DNA of 64,000 bases from Branchipolynoe longqiensis (Eukaryota; Annelida; Polychaeta; Phyllodocida; Polynoidae): NCBI GenBank assembly GCA_030323885.1, contig CM059186.1, forward strand, positions 155,963,064 through 156,027,063, written 5' to 3'. The position numbers were made by a program, and so were the translations under genes. The number at the start of each line of letters is the position of its first letter. Within the stretch, counting starts at the first letter, position 1. Below are positions 20,838 to 30,063 of this stretch, in pieces. A model generated the notes under the pieces. The model saw only the letters and a program-made list of their open reading frames with translations. It ran no database searches and had not been told where the DNA came from.

Positions 20838-21254
20838 TAGATAAAAGATTCACCCAGTACTTGTAGTACACGGGTGAATGACAACGTAGTGTAAATACGG
20901 GCGAAAATAGCTTTAGTATGGAACAGGAAGTAGAATGCCTGGCTCCAGTGTCAAATGGTTATTTATATCGGCACAGAGTTGGTGAAATGGGAGAGAATGC
21001 AAAAAGACAAGATGGTGGTCATAGAACGCCGTCGATTTCACTTTTAAATCTTATTAAACCAGATGTTTTATTATATTTTTCAACTCAAGGGTAGCGGGGA
21101 AATATGAAGACATATACAAAGAATAAATGTTGCTTCTTAGATTGTGAAATTAGGCTCTCATAAAGACTCATTCATTAACCTGATTTTCCGATCGTTTTTA
21201 TATAAGGCTGGTCTTCACCCGTGTACTGCGAGTACCGGGTGAATCCTTTATCTA
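20838..21254. mobile_element. 9-bp-TSD TIR element, copy B (417 bp)
   Basis: TAGATAAAAGATTCACCC at the left, GGTGAATCCTTTATCTA at the right. Perfect 9-bp duplication GGGAGCATC at 20829-20837 and 21255-21263. Each end carries its own hairpin (left 20848-20879, TTCACCC paired with GGGTGAA). No coding frame. Inserted into MITE copy 5, so it is younger than that element. Confidence 0.9.
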
Positions 21255-21373
21255 GGGAGCATCAAACCGGCAAAGGCAACACAGTTTAATAAGTGTATCA
21301 GATGTAGGATCAAATCGAGGCAGGTGTTCTGGTTTATACAATACGGTGCTTTCGTCGGACTAGGCACCTTTAA

Positions 21374-21713
21374 ATCACTCAAATGTCAACACCCCCCCCC
21401 CCGACCCCCTCGCCCCATGCATCCTACTGGCTGGATGCATAAGCGGCGCGGTAGTGTAGTCTACGGATAATTATAATTATAAACCCCCCCCTCGGGGACG
21501 TAGCTGTGCATGAGGCAGCAAACCCCACTAAATGCCAATTAACCGGTAGCGGGGCGACGAACGGGCTAACCGCCAACACGCCGCAAACAAGCCGAATGTA
21601 AACGGAAATGAGCAGGCGCAATTAGCAGCAATCACAGTTGTGAGGCCTAATCACCTTACAAGTTACACCAGGGGGTGGGGGGGGGGGGGAGTGGGCTGTG
21701 ACCGTCGTCTAAT
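21374..21713. other. Unclassified intergenic stretch
   Basis: Two homopolymer-rich patches (C run at 21391, G run near 21680). No gene seen. Confidence 0.3.
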
Positions 21714-22040
21714 TGGTTGGTTGTTGGAATTTTACGTCCTAGCAACATCTAAGGTCATATCAGGATAGGTATAGACTTATGACAGTGCGCACTCATGGCG
21801 ACTTTATAGTGCTGCCCAGTGTGAAATCAGGCCACTTGCACCATGACCTGATATCCTACTCAGTCACATTGCCCTGACACTGAGCTAGCCAGTCCTTGCC
21901 CTATCCTATTATGATAAGTGCCAGGCTAGTAAGCGAGAAGTATTAATTTTAAAGCCATTGGTTTGACTCGACCGGGAACCGAACTCCCGACCTTCCGCAC
22001 GCGAGGCCCGCGCTCTACCGATTAGGCCACCTCGCCCGGT
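21714..22040 (-). mobile_element. SINE-L type I, full length
   Basis: Tail TTGGTTGTTGGAATTTTACG to head in reverse (CTCTACCGATTAGGCCACCT, CGCCCGGT). Complete body. No target duplication is obvious. Confidence 0.75.
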
Positions 22041-22171
22041 CCCCTTCGTGTAATCAGTTAAAGGGCATGTTAACTGCCACTGTATTGCCGTTGGTTACAA
22101 TTAGATGCCCATCCTGTTCACCCTCCTGTCGCACCCCCCCCCCCCCCCGCTCTCCCACACACCCATCGACC

Positions 22172-22585
22172 TAGAGATAAAAGATTCACCCAGTACTTCC
22201 AGTACAGGGGTGAAAACCAACCCATTAGAAAAGCTGGTGAAGAATTTCGAAATGCTGGGTTAATTAACTGAGCTGGTAAATTCTTAATTTAAGAAGCACA
22301 ATATATTCTTTAAGTATGTCTTCATATTTACCCACTACTTTTGAGTTGGAAAATATAATAAAACATATACTTTAATGCAATTTAAAAGTGAAATCGACGG
22401 CTTTCTCTGGCTGCCATCTTGTCCTTTTGCATTCTCTCCAATTTCACCAACTCTGTGTTGATATAAGTAACCATTTGACACTGGTGCCAGGCATTCCTGT
22501 TCCATACTAAAGCTATTTTCGCCCGTATTTAGACTACGTTGTCGTTCACCCCTGTACTGTAAGTATGGGGTGAATCTTTTATCTC
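22172..22585. mobile_element. 9-bp-TSD TIR element, copy C (414 bp)
   Basis: TAGAGATAAAAGATTCACCC at the left, GGGTGAATCTTTTATCTC at the right. Duplication CCATCGACC (22163-22171) and CCATTGACC (22586-22594), one mismatch in nine. Interior matches B and E (landmark AAATCGACGGCTTTCTC). Confidence 0.85.
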
Positions 22586-22812
22586 CCATTGACCTATCTG
22601 CAAATTAGAACATCAAACATTTGAGATGAAAATTTGAGATATTAATTATGGGAGTTTAGCTCGGGTAGATGACTATAAACATGTCGACGGAAGTTATTTA
22701 TTGTCTGTCATGGGAAGATGGCAATGTGTCAGATGGTATAATATATGTAATGCAAATGCTTATATATTTGAATACATATATATATTTATATATTATATAT
22801 ATACAGTGATAG

Positions 22813-23415
22813 GTATGCAGGTATAGCAATACCTCAGGGAGTTTGATGCCCCTGCCTTGCAGAGTTCTAAACCACTGCCTTGTGGTACAGGTCCTTGACA
22901 GAACCGAAGGCTAAGGGAGCAAACCCTAAACAGAAAACCATGTCACTGTGGCAGCATTAAGGGCGGTTGATGTATGGAACTCCCAACATCTCCCGACCAG
23001 CCACTGCAGGGACAAATAGTTTTGCGCCTGTCTTGACATGTTCTTGCCGGTGTGAAACCTCTATTTGCTCCCCGAGAGAGTGCCGCTGGTAACTTGCAAA
23101 AGCCAGCAGCACTTCAACACTTTTGCAGGCAGCTTTCCTGTAATGTACAACCGCACAAAACACCATACCGGCTCGGCCTTCTCCCGGGTTACCAAGGACC
23201 GCACTGCTCGAGCTCATCTTCCGTCGACCGCGGAAAATCAGCTAGGAGGAACACAACGCAACACAACACAACTACTGAAACCTGAAGCTGAGAGACATTA
23301 AGACCGACTCATGGACGCAACTCTCACAGCAGAGAGCTAAATGGAGAGCGGCAGTCAAGTAATGAAAGCAGTCTTTGTCGCATCGTGACCGACAGCATGA
23401 TGATGATGATGATGA
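22813..23415 (+). mobile_element. Chimeric retroelement copy 2
   Basis: Shares the 5' module with 18762-19375 in opposite orientation. The middle differs: 23138-23275 carries sequence not present in the other copies. The LINE end resumes at AAACCTGAAGCTGAGAGAC and reads RDIKTDSWTQLSQQRAKWRA before the stop at 23360. The 3' tail is (ATG)n at 23396-23414. Confidence 0.75.
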
Positions 23416-23418
23416 TAT

Positions 23419-23512
23419 ACAGTGATAGAAATAAGCAAAGTTTATCACTTGTCCAACGGACAAGTCTGGTGTGATTTTCACTTGTCTGGCTGAATTTTCA
23501 CTTGTCTATAGT
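23419..23512 (+). repeat. 90-bp dispersed repeat, copy 1
   Basis: GTGATAGAAATAAGCAA, CTTGTCCAACGGACAAGTCT (a short palindrome), GTGTGATTTTCACTTGTC and GAATTTTCACTTGTC. A second copy lies at 26028-26113 in the same orientation. Confidence 0.8.
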
Positions 23513-23520
23513 ATGTATCT

Positions 23521-24125
23521 TAAGGCCCAGTCACACCTTACCGGACTGGGGTACCGGACAAGAACCGGACACTGGCCGGTACTGTGCGGCGATGTCCGGT
23601 ACATGTCTGGTACCCATCCGGCGGTGTCCGGTGGTGTCCAGCGGTGTCCGGTACAAGTTTTGAACATGCACAAAACTTCTACCGGACACCACCGGACTGA
23701 CGTGTCCGGTTGGTGTCCGGTTGGTGTCCGATTTGTCTGGTTCATGTCCGGTATCCATCCGTATGTGTCCGGTACCCATCCGTTGGTGTCTGGTACCCAT
23801 CCGTTGGTGTCTGGTACCCATTCGTTGGTGTCCGGTTTGCGAGAACGTCAATAAAATATATATATACTGTAGTAGTCGGCACTGAAGTAACCACATAGAC
23901 AGGTAGGCGTGGGTAGTGTGTTGATATCAGGGAGCCTAGGTGGTGTAATGGTTAGCACACCGGCCCAGAATGCAAAGAGATGTGGGTTCAAGGCCCGTTC
24001 TATGTGCAATTGTTCCCATTTTCATCACCCCCATGACAATACCAAGAAAATCAAAAAAGTACAGTCCGGTACGTGTCCGGTTGATGGTCCGTCCGTCCGG
24101 TTCTCATCCGGTACTCGTCTGGTAC
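23521..24125. mobile_element. CAGTCACAC-ended element rich in CCGGA/TCCGG words, one end only
   Basis: Starts TAAGGCCCAGTCACACC, nearly the same end as the element at 45142-45788. The interior is dense in ACCGGAC and GTCCGGT words arranged in blocks of one orientation. A SINE-Q (23869-24045) interrupts it, and the CCGGT words resume at 24061-24125. The far end is not seen; degraded DIRS gag begins at about 24125. Confidence 0.6.
23869..24045 (+). mobile_element. SINE-Q copy 3
   Basis: Leader TGTAGTAGTCGGCACTG (with an internal deletion), tRNA-like segment with TGGTGTAATGGTTAGCACAC, tail CCCATTTTCATCACCCCC. Confidence 0.65.
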
Positions 24126-25323
24126 ATGTCTTCTTGAAGCAGGTACAACTCGTGTCTGAAGACTTCTTTTTGTCCGTTTCCATATGTTTTCCACACTTGG
24201 AACCGGTCTCCACTTGTTTGAACAAGTGTTGGAGTTGTCCATCGAACATCTTAGTTTTGTCCAGTGGGTTTCCCTTAATGGGCTTGGGTTGGGTTGGGGG
24301 GGGGGGGGAGAAGGAATAAGGTATATTCCTTGTTGTCATTGTCAATTACCTTCTTTGATCTGGTCACCTCCTTGCCTGCATCCGTGCATACCACCTTGGA
24401 TACTTTTCTAAATGTCTGTAGGAAAGGAAGTTGCTCATTGCCGTCAGCAGCGCAATTCCTCCATTCATTTCCTCGCACAGTGATGAGAATTTATCCTTAG
24501 CCATCATCCTGTTGGCTATAGGTGCAATGGTGAGTGCCGAAAGTACCCCTTTGTGTACTGTATGGAGGACCGCTTCAAACCTTTTGCGGTCTTCACTAAG
24601 CCTGACATCCGAGTCCATCTCTTTGATGGCAGACTCTGGGATCCCTTTGATTCCCGTGAATTTTTCGGCCAACTTCATAATAACCTCGGCTGGCTTAGAC
24701 ATGTTGAAGTGTCCTTGTATTATTTTCCTCATGGATTTTCTTATGCCGCAACACTTTGCACTTCTTCATCTCTTTCCCACTCAACTTTGTGTATTTCCCT
24801 GCATGCTTCCTGTCTGAATCCGAACTCCTCCATGACGAGTCCGACGAAGAGTCAGAGGAAGAGGATTTGCCTTTCCTCCTCTTTTTGGTCTTTTTCTTGC
24901 TCTTCTTCATGTGTGGCTTCTTTCTGCATGCCCTCTTGTACTCATCCCCATCTGATGAGTGTACTTTTTTCTTGTGTTTGCGTTTGCATGCAGCCACAAC
25001 CACCTTCTCCTCTGACTCATCGTCAGACGAGCCCTGATCCTCCGAAAGATCCTCCCACTCAGATTCATCTGAATCCTGTGTCTTCGGTGTCCTACCTTTC
25101 CTGGTTGCCATCCTGGAGGGAAGCATTTCCTTCATCTTTTGTTGCACCAGATGTGCAACCTGCTCATCTAGGTCAACTGGATTGGGGCCGGACTCAGACC
25201 CCCCCCCCCCTCCTCATCGGAATCTCTTTGTTCTATCGACCTTTGCCCCTGTGCTGGCGGTGAGGGTTCCTCATCTTCACTGAGCACACGAGATGCCTCT
25301 GCCTTACCCAGCTTTGTAGCCAT
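24125..25323 (-). pseudogene. DIRS-like gag, degraded second copy
   Basis: The minus strand starts at the ATG at 25323 (MATKLGKAEASRVLSEDEE) and shows the same order of features as the gag at 30064-31395: an acidic Ser-rich stretch, a Lys-rich stretch (24890-24960), a second Ser/Asp-rich stretch, then MRKIIQGHFNMSKPAEVIMK, GIKGIPESAIKEMDSDVRL, ANRMMAKDKFSSL, CTDAGKEVTRSKKV and LDKTKMFDGQL. Frame changes occur at a 12-G run (25199-25210, read on the minus strand), near 24735, near 24410 and at a G run near 24300. The C-terminal Arg/Gly-rich tail and all downstream genes are missing. Two of the four frame changes are in homopolymers, so sequencing error may add to real decay. It is clearly diverged from the main copy, so it belongs to a related subfamily. 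Confidence 0.8.
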
Positions 25324-25979
25324 GGCTCGGAGACTGTGAGTAAAACCAAAGAAACCTGTGGTTAGGCATTATTCAGAGTAAATATCACACAGATAATTAA
25401 AGTATAATTATAGGAGGTGTGTATTATGGCATTAAAACACTTTTTAACGCAGGCGTGTGGTTAATCGACAGTTGTAGGATGACGGTAAGGAATACCAATC
25501 AAAACGCTGGGTAGGGACCAGTGTAGCAGTACCCTCCCACCCTCTCTGTCCTATAAACTTCTCCCACCTGTGGCTTTCTTCGCCAACAAGTTGAAGAAAA
25601 TACTATAGAACTCAGAGATATGCCTTATTAATAATAATAATAATAATGGGGGAATCTCAGAGAAACCCATGAATTAATCCTATCGATGTAACGGCTCCTG
25701 CCAAACATCTCTCCATTTGGCAATGGGCAGCTTTATCAATCACCAAGCATGGATGCATTGTTCTAATGATTATACAGAATACAATCATAATTAAGCTGTA
25801 ACACAGTAATAACTTATGGAAAAGTTTCAAAACATTTTGTATGTGAATGCTAACATAAACTGAACCAACGTATCCAGTTTATAAGATACTAATCTGTGTT
25901 GATTATGCTAATTGCTGGACCCGGATGTGCTTCCTTCTCCATTGACTACGAGTAGCCAGAGGCGAAGTACCAAGGTCAA

Positions 25980-26026
<47 letters not shown>

Positions 26027-26027
26027 G
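25324..26027 (-). mobile_element. DIRS-like terminal repeat and leader of the degraded copy
   Basis: Matches 31396-32147 at ACTTCTCCCACCTGTGGC, AACAAGTTGAAGAAAATACT, TATGCTAATTGCTGGACCC, GGATGTGCTTCCTTCTCC and GTAGCCAGAGGCG, ending in a long TA microsatellite (25981-26024). Same strand as the other two DIRS copies. Confidence 0.7.
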
Positions 26028-26113
26028 TGATAGAAATGAGCAACAATTGTAACTTGTCCACTGGACAAGTCTCGTGTGATTTTCACTTGTCCATCTGAAT
26101 TTTCACTTGTCCC
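26028..26113 (+). repeat. 90-bp dispersed repeat, copy 2
   Basis: Matches 23419-23512 (GTGATAGAAATGAGCAAC, CTTGTCCACTGGACAAGTCT, GTGTGATTTTCACTTGTCC). Confidence 0.8.
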
Positions 26114-26119
26114 AGACAA

Positions 26120-26655
26120 GCGGACGAGCTCTTATTTCGAACGCTGTACTAATCTGAAGGTTGGTGGTTCGATTCCCATGCAATCACCTCTGCGAATTTG
26201 GATCTCCGCCGCTGTGTCATCAAAGGCCAGTCATCAATGGCCAGTTGCTCTCATACCATGTCCAGGTGGTGTTGGAGGGTAATACTCCCCATCACACCAA
26301 ACTAGTTCTCACTACGTTCTTGAAAATGTTGCTGAACACGCTCAAACTGTGTGCGAACGGAATGGACATAGTAGCAACTTTTTACAGTCTGTTTACGAAT
26401 GGAATGAACAGGCTATAACAGAATGGTGCTCCAGAACTTTGAGCATGCCCAAAATTGTCTTGAAGCCACGTTCTACCCCGACCACAGCCCGTTTTAGAAT
26501 GGGGTCAGACGTTTTGAGAACTAGTTTGGTGTGATGGGGGTATAAAAATCCCCTGGGTCGGTAAAAGTGTAGGCTCTGGCTTTCAATTGACCAACTGAAA
26601 ATAAGACTATTCAGGCTTATTCATGACAGGCAATATAAATCTTCAAGAATAGAAA
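26120..26655 (+). mobile_element. SINE-S, interrupted by a Harbinger-like MITE
   Basis: Parts at 26120-26282 and 26543-26655 match the uninterrupted copy at 49553-49855: B box GGTGGTTCGATTCCCATG, TCATCAAAGGCCAG, GTTGCTCTCATACCATGTC, GGGTCGGTAAAAGTGTAGGC and CAATATAAATCTTCAA. The A-box end is poorly preserved. Confidence 0.75.
26283..26542. mobile_element. PIF/Harbinger-like MITE (260 bp, TAA target duplication)
   Basis: Left end TACTCCCCATCACACCAAAC, right end in reverse TACCCCCATCACACCAAACT; the inverted repeats extend about 28 bp with a 1-base indel. Flanks are TAA at 26280-26282 and 26543-26545. The uninterrupted SINE at 49553-49855 gives the empty site (GGAGGTTAAAAATCCC). A 3-bp TWA duplication is the mark of PIF/Harbinger elements. 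No coding frame. Confidence 0.85.
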
Positions 26656-26672
26656 AAAAGAACAAATAACAA

Positions 26673-26678
26673 TTTATT
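26673..26678 (-). promoter_or_regulatory. Candidate polyadenylation signal
   Basis: AATAAA on the minus strand, just after the stop of the unidentified frame at 26695-26895, followed by a T-rich stretch on that strand. Could serve that frame or the DIRS transcript. Confidence 0.3.
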
Positions 26679-26694
26679 GGATTTGCGCTTTCCC

Positions 26695-26895
26695 TCAAAA
26701 GATGGTGGTAGGCACCAGATCCCGTGACGGTATGCAGGGTCCGAGAACCAGATTGTGGCTGTCCTTGAAGCTGTCCACTATCACTAGTATCAGGTCCTGC
26801 ATTGTTTGTGGTGCTGACTGTATGATTGATAACCTCTTATCAGACAGAAGCAGCCGCTTGTCATTCCATGCCCACTGCGGGATGCACAGTAAGCG
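26695..26895 (-). CDS. Possible 3' coding fragment, unidentified
   Basis: A minus-strand frame is open from 26895 to a TGA at 26695-26697. It reads RLLCIPQWAWNDKRLL near its start, then SDKRLSIIQSAPQTMQDLIL and ends VPTTIF. An AATAAA lies at 26678-26673, 17 bases past the stop. Upstream, CTTACTGTGCATCCCGCAG (26873-26891) would serve as a splice acceptor. I recognise no domain. It could be the last exon of a host or transposon gene whose remainder is in or beyond the 500-bp gap, or a chance frame. It sits between a SINE and the 3' end of the DIRS element. Confidence 0.3.
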   Translation of the reverse strand, partial: RLLCIPQWAWNDKRLLLSDKRLSIIQSAPQTMQDLILVIVDSFKDSHNLVLGPCIPSRDLVPTTIF

Positions 26896-26918
26896 TCAGA
26901 TATGAACAACAATGGCGA

Positions 26919-28286
26919 TTAATCAACCGTGTNNNNNNNNNNNNNNNNNNNNNNNNNNNNNNNNNNNNNNNNNNNNNNNNNNNNNNNNNNNNNNNNNNNN
27001 NNNNNNNNNNNNNNNNNNNNNNNNNNNNNNNNNNNNNNNNNNNNNNNNNNNNNNNNNNNNNNNNNNNNNNNNNNNNNNNNNNNNNNNNNNNNNNNNNNNN
27101 NNNNNNNNNNNNNNNNNNNNNNNNNNNNNNNNNNNNNNNNNNNNNNNNNNNNNNNNNNNNNNNNNNNNNNNNNNNNNNNNNNNNNNNNNNNNNNNNNNNN
27201 NNNNNNNNNNNNNNNNNNNNNNNNNNNNNNNNNNNNNNNNNNNNNNNNNNNNNNNNNNNNNNNNNNNNNNNNNNNNNNNNNNNNNNNNNNNNNNNNNNNN
27301 NNNNNNNNNNNNNNNNNNNNNNNNNNNNNNNNNNNNNNNNNNNNNNNNNNNNNNNNNNNNNNNNNNNNNNNNNNNNNNNNNNNNNNNNNNNNNNNNNNNN
27401 NNNNNNNNNNNNNNNNNNNNNNNNNNNNNNNNTTAATAAAGCTGACCAAAAGCTGTCTTGTGTTTCTTATTAATCTTGTCTTGGATATATAATTCCGTAT
27501 CGCAGATACGACACATAACTTGCGATCCTGAGTGAAACTAGACACCCCTATCGTAGAAAAGGGGTCACCTAATCGGTTTGATTTTAATAAAGTTGATAAA
27601 TCAAACGTGGCCTCTTTACTGTCAATTTCTAGACCATTCAGCGACAGGGCAACTATAGTTTGGCCTCTGTGTCCAGTGACCAGGAGAAGCAAAACTGCGA
27701 CTTTGAAAACTAAAAGTTTAACGTCCAGAAACTTATTTTCTGGCCATTTCTTGAAGAGGTTGAACACTAGAGAAACATCCCAAAACCTATTATATTTGGG
27801 TTTAGGCGGATTCCTCTGATAAATTGATCGTATGATCCAACAAATAACATGGTGTTTACCCAGTGTTTGTCCATTAACCCGCGGTAGGATTATCGACAGA
27901 GCACATCTGGCAGCGTTAATAGCGCCATATCCTAGGCCTTCGTCCTCTAGGTAACGTAGGAAGCGTCCTACCTGGGATACTGTGGGAGTCATTGGCTTGA
28001 CTTTCTTAAGCAGGCAATAAATACCCCATTTCTTTAAATACGTAGTATACATTTTCACCGTTCCTTTTCTCCACGCATCATCAACCAAACGCTGTTGTGT
28101 AATTTTGTCTAAGCCAAACTGTTGTAAATATTTATTTAAAAAAGGAATGCCACTAACGGAGTTGTCGACACGTTTCCGTGGCGTTCTAGTGGTCCCTTGT
28201 GTTTGAGGTTTCCTCGGAATCTTGGGAAGCGAAGGCTGCTTTTGGCTGTGGCTAGTAACGTCGGTAGCCACGGTTGCGTGTGCCAC
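26919..28286 (-). CDS. DIRS tyrosine recombinase, interrupted by assembly gap
   Basis: The enzyme would integrate the circular DNA intermediate of a DIRS retrotransposon, replacing the DDE integrase of LTR elements. The first 284 residues are readable. Residues 1-45 form a basic, low-complexity leader. Residues 60-135 form the N-terminal SAM-like DNA-binding domain (QRLVDDAWRKGTVKMYTTYL, then VGRFLRYLEDEGLGYGAINA). Residues 185-284 begin the catalytic domain, with TGHRGQT at 204-210 supplying the first catalytic Arg (207). The HxxR and Tyr motifs fall inside the 500-N gap, so activity cannot be judged; the stop at 26919 is only apparent because the gap length may be wrong. The start at 28286 overlaps the end of the RT frame by 151 bp in another frame, the usual DIRS arrangement. 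No stop or frameshift in the visible part. Confidence 0.85.
   Translation of the reverse strand: MAHATVATDVTSHSQKQPSLPKIPRKPQTQGTTRTPRKRVDNSVSGIPFLNKYLQQFGLDKITQQRLVDDAWRKGTVKMYTTYLKKWGIYCLLKKVKPMTPTVSQVGRFLRYLEDEGLGYGAINAARCALSIILPRVNGQTLGKHHVICWIIRSIYQRNPPKPKYNRFWDVSLVFNLFKKWPENKFLDVKLLVFKVAVLLLLVTGHRGQTIVALSLNGLEIDSKEATFDLSTLLKSNRLGDPFSTIGVSSFTQDRKLCVVSAIRNYISKTRLIRNTRQLLVSFIXXXXXXXXXXXXXXXXXXXXXXXXXXXXXXXXXXXXXXXXXXXXXXXXXXXXXXXXXXXXXXXXXXXXXXXXXXXXXXXXXXXXXXXXXXXXXXXXXXXXXXXXXXXXXXXXXXXXXXXXXXXXXXXXXXXXXXXXXXXXXXXXXXXXXXXXXXXXXXXXXXXXXXXXTVD
26933..27432. other. Assembly gap (500 N)
   Basis: Exactly 500 undefined bases, probably a fixed-size placeholder. It removes the C-terminal half of the recombinase gene and possibly the element's 3' terminal region. 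Confidence 1.
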
Positions 28287-30046
28287 TCGGGGACGATGAG
28301 TATGGCGTGTGTCCCCTCCATTTGAATCTTTCTGGCGACTTTGCTAATGATAGTCAAGGGGGGGAAAATGTAAAAGAAATGATGTCGCCACTTTAGGGAG
28401 AAGGCATCAATGTGCCAAGCATTGGGTTCCGGGTGCCACGAAACATATTTTGGAATTTTAAAGTTATTACGCGAAGCGAACAAATCGATCTGAGGTGAAC
28501 CCCATGTGTGACAAATGTGTTTTAAAATGGATGGATTAAGTGACCACTCTAAGTGATCATGGAACTGGCGACTCATCTTGTCAGCTAGACAATTTTGTGT
28601 GCCTGGAATGTGATTAACAGTTAACCAGACATCAAAGGTTTGAGCCCAGTTCCAAATGAGAAGTGCCATTTCATTACATTTAATCGATTTTGTATCTCCC
28701 ATATTTCTGACATAAGCCATAGCTGTGGTGTTATCCGTGAGGATACGTACATTATTTTTGGGTATTTTTACTAGACTGGTTAATCCCAAGTAAATGGCCC
28801 TTAGTTCTAGAACGTTAATATGATCGGGGAGTTCCGATTCTAGCCATCTTCCTCCCGTTGCTACATCATTTTGATGTGCTCCCCACCCTTGGAGAGACGC
28901 GTCAGTGGTAACGGTAGTGTCAGGCTCTCCCATTCTAATGGGATTTGGGGAATGGTCAAAGTGGTTTAGCCACCAATCAATGTCGGCTAGGCCGTTCTCC
29001 GAAATAAACATGGTCTTTTCAAAGTTTCCCTTTGCGCGGGCCAGCGCCAAATTTTTATCAATTTCGAGGGATTTTATGTGTGCCGCTCCGTATAGAATAG
29101 CTGGACTATACAAAATCATGACCCCGATAAGGACCGCGACCTGTCTAATCTTTGGCCTAGAAGTGTCTAACAGCTGTATCGCTGTGCGGTAAAGCTTATC
29201 TTTCTTTTGGCGTGTAAGCGAAACGGTCATAGCCGTGGTGTTCAGAATGAACCCGAGACACTTAAGCTCCTGAGTAGGAGAAAAAACTGATTTCTTCTTA
29301 TGTATGAAGAAACCCCATTTGGTGAAAATTTTGCATAAATCTTTAACAGCGAGTTCACATTGCGTGAAAGATTGGCCCATAATAAAAGAATCATCTATGT
29401 ATGGAAACGTACAATGCCCCAATTTTGCCATGTGTGAAAAAATTGGTTTCAACAACTTAGTAAACAGACGCGGTGCGCAGGCCAAACCATTAGGTAAACA
29501 TGTAAATTCAAAAAGTTGGCCATTCCAGAGAAAACGTAGGTATTTCCGATCTGTCTGGTGAATAGGAACGGTATAGTACGCATCCCTTAAATCAACCCTC
29601 GCTAGCCAACACCCTGGGGTAATTAAATCACGAGCTGTTTCTAAAGAAAACATTTTGAAATGTTTGTATTCAATGATTTCATTCAACTGAGTTAAATCTA
29701 AAATCATTCGGATTGAACCATCAGGTTTAGGAGTAGAGAAGATATTGGAAATATATTCCCCTTCAGTATGTTCAACTCTGTTGACAATGCCCTTAGACTC
29801 AAACAGTAGAACCTGCTGATCTAGCTGAGATTTTTCTAGTGAATTAAACTGATACGGAAATGGCGCTCTCTTTTGTATAGGCAATTGTGTGAAAGGGATG
29901 TGAATGCCTTTAACAATATTCAGGACCTCTGGATTAGTGGTTAACTGTTGCCATTGATGTAAACAATTAGAAACATTCCCTGCTTGAAAAAGGCTTACTT
30001 CAGTTTGAGTTTCCTCCGTGACCATTGTAGGGTCAGGAGGCTGCAC
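28136..30046 (-). CDS. DIRS reverse transcriptase-RNase H polyprotein
   Basis: A 636-residue frame without interruption. Residues 103-122 carry the RT entry motif (FSTPKPDGSIRMILDLTQLN). 151-158 (VDLRDAYY) is motif A with its catalytic Asp, 184-197 (LPNGLACAPRLFTK) is motif B, and 216-219 (YIDD) supplies the other two catalytic Asp residues; 261-266 is LKCLGF. RNase H follows: TDASLQGWGA (381-390), LELRA (413-417, catalytic Glu), TDNTTA (437-442) and the Asp of LADKMSR (487-493). Residues 515-595 contain IDLFASRNN, DAFSLKW, FPP and VPEW, a conserved extension of DIRS polyproteins. The ATG at 30046 lies 17 bases after the gag stop in a different frame; translation by re-initiation or from an upstream in-frame site is possible. 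All catalytic residues expected of an active enzyme are present, so the copy is young. Confidence 0.95.
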   Translation of the reverse strand: MQPPDPTMVTEETQTEVSLFQAGNVSNCLHQWQQLTTNPEVLNIVKGIHIPFTQLPIQKRAPFPYQFNSLEKSQLDQQVLLFESKGIVNRVEHTEGEYISNIFSTPKPDGSIRMILDLTQLNEIIEYKHFKMFSLETARDLITPGCWLARVDLRDAYYTVPIHQTDRKYLRFLWNGQLFEFTCLPNGLACAPRLFTKLLKPIFSHMAKLGHCTFPYIDDSFIMGQSFTQCELAVKDLCKIFTKWGFFIHKKKSVFSPTQELKCLGFILNTTAMTVSLTRQKKDKLYRTAIQLLDTSRPKIRQVAVLIGVMILYSPAILYGAAHIKSLEIDKNLALARAKGNFEKTMFISENGLADIDWWLNHFDHSPNPIRMGEPDTTVTTDASLQGWGAHQNDVATGGRWLESELPDHINVLELRAIYLGLTSLVKIPKNNVRILTDNTTAMAYVRNMGDTKSIKCNEMALLIWNWAQTFDVWLTVNHIPGTQNCLADKMSRQFHDHLEWSLNPSILKHICHTWGSPQIDLFASRNNFKIPKYVSWHPEPNAWHIDAFSLKWRHHFFYIFPPLTIISKVARKIQMEGTHAILIVPEWHTQPWLPTLLATAKSSLRFPRFRGNLKHKGPLERHGNVSTTPLVAFLF

Positions 30047-30063
30047 TGTTTGTGTGGAAATCT

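Larger units (their letters stand above)
20521..21373. mobile_element. TTAA-bounded MITE, copy 5, with two nested insertions
   Basis: Left end TTGCATTGCATAGTCCGACG, right end CGTCGGACTAGGCACCTTTAA. A truncated SINE-L (20565-20635) and TIR element B (20838-21254) are inserted in it. Removing both and one copy of each duplication leaves about 355 bp, the family's normal length. Confidence 0.8.

Noticed and set aside
26826..27492. Frames crossing the run of N
   Set aside because: They are open only because N cannot encode a stop. Only the minus-strand recombinase frame has real sequence support.
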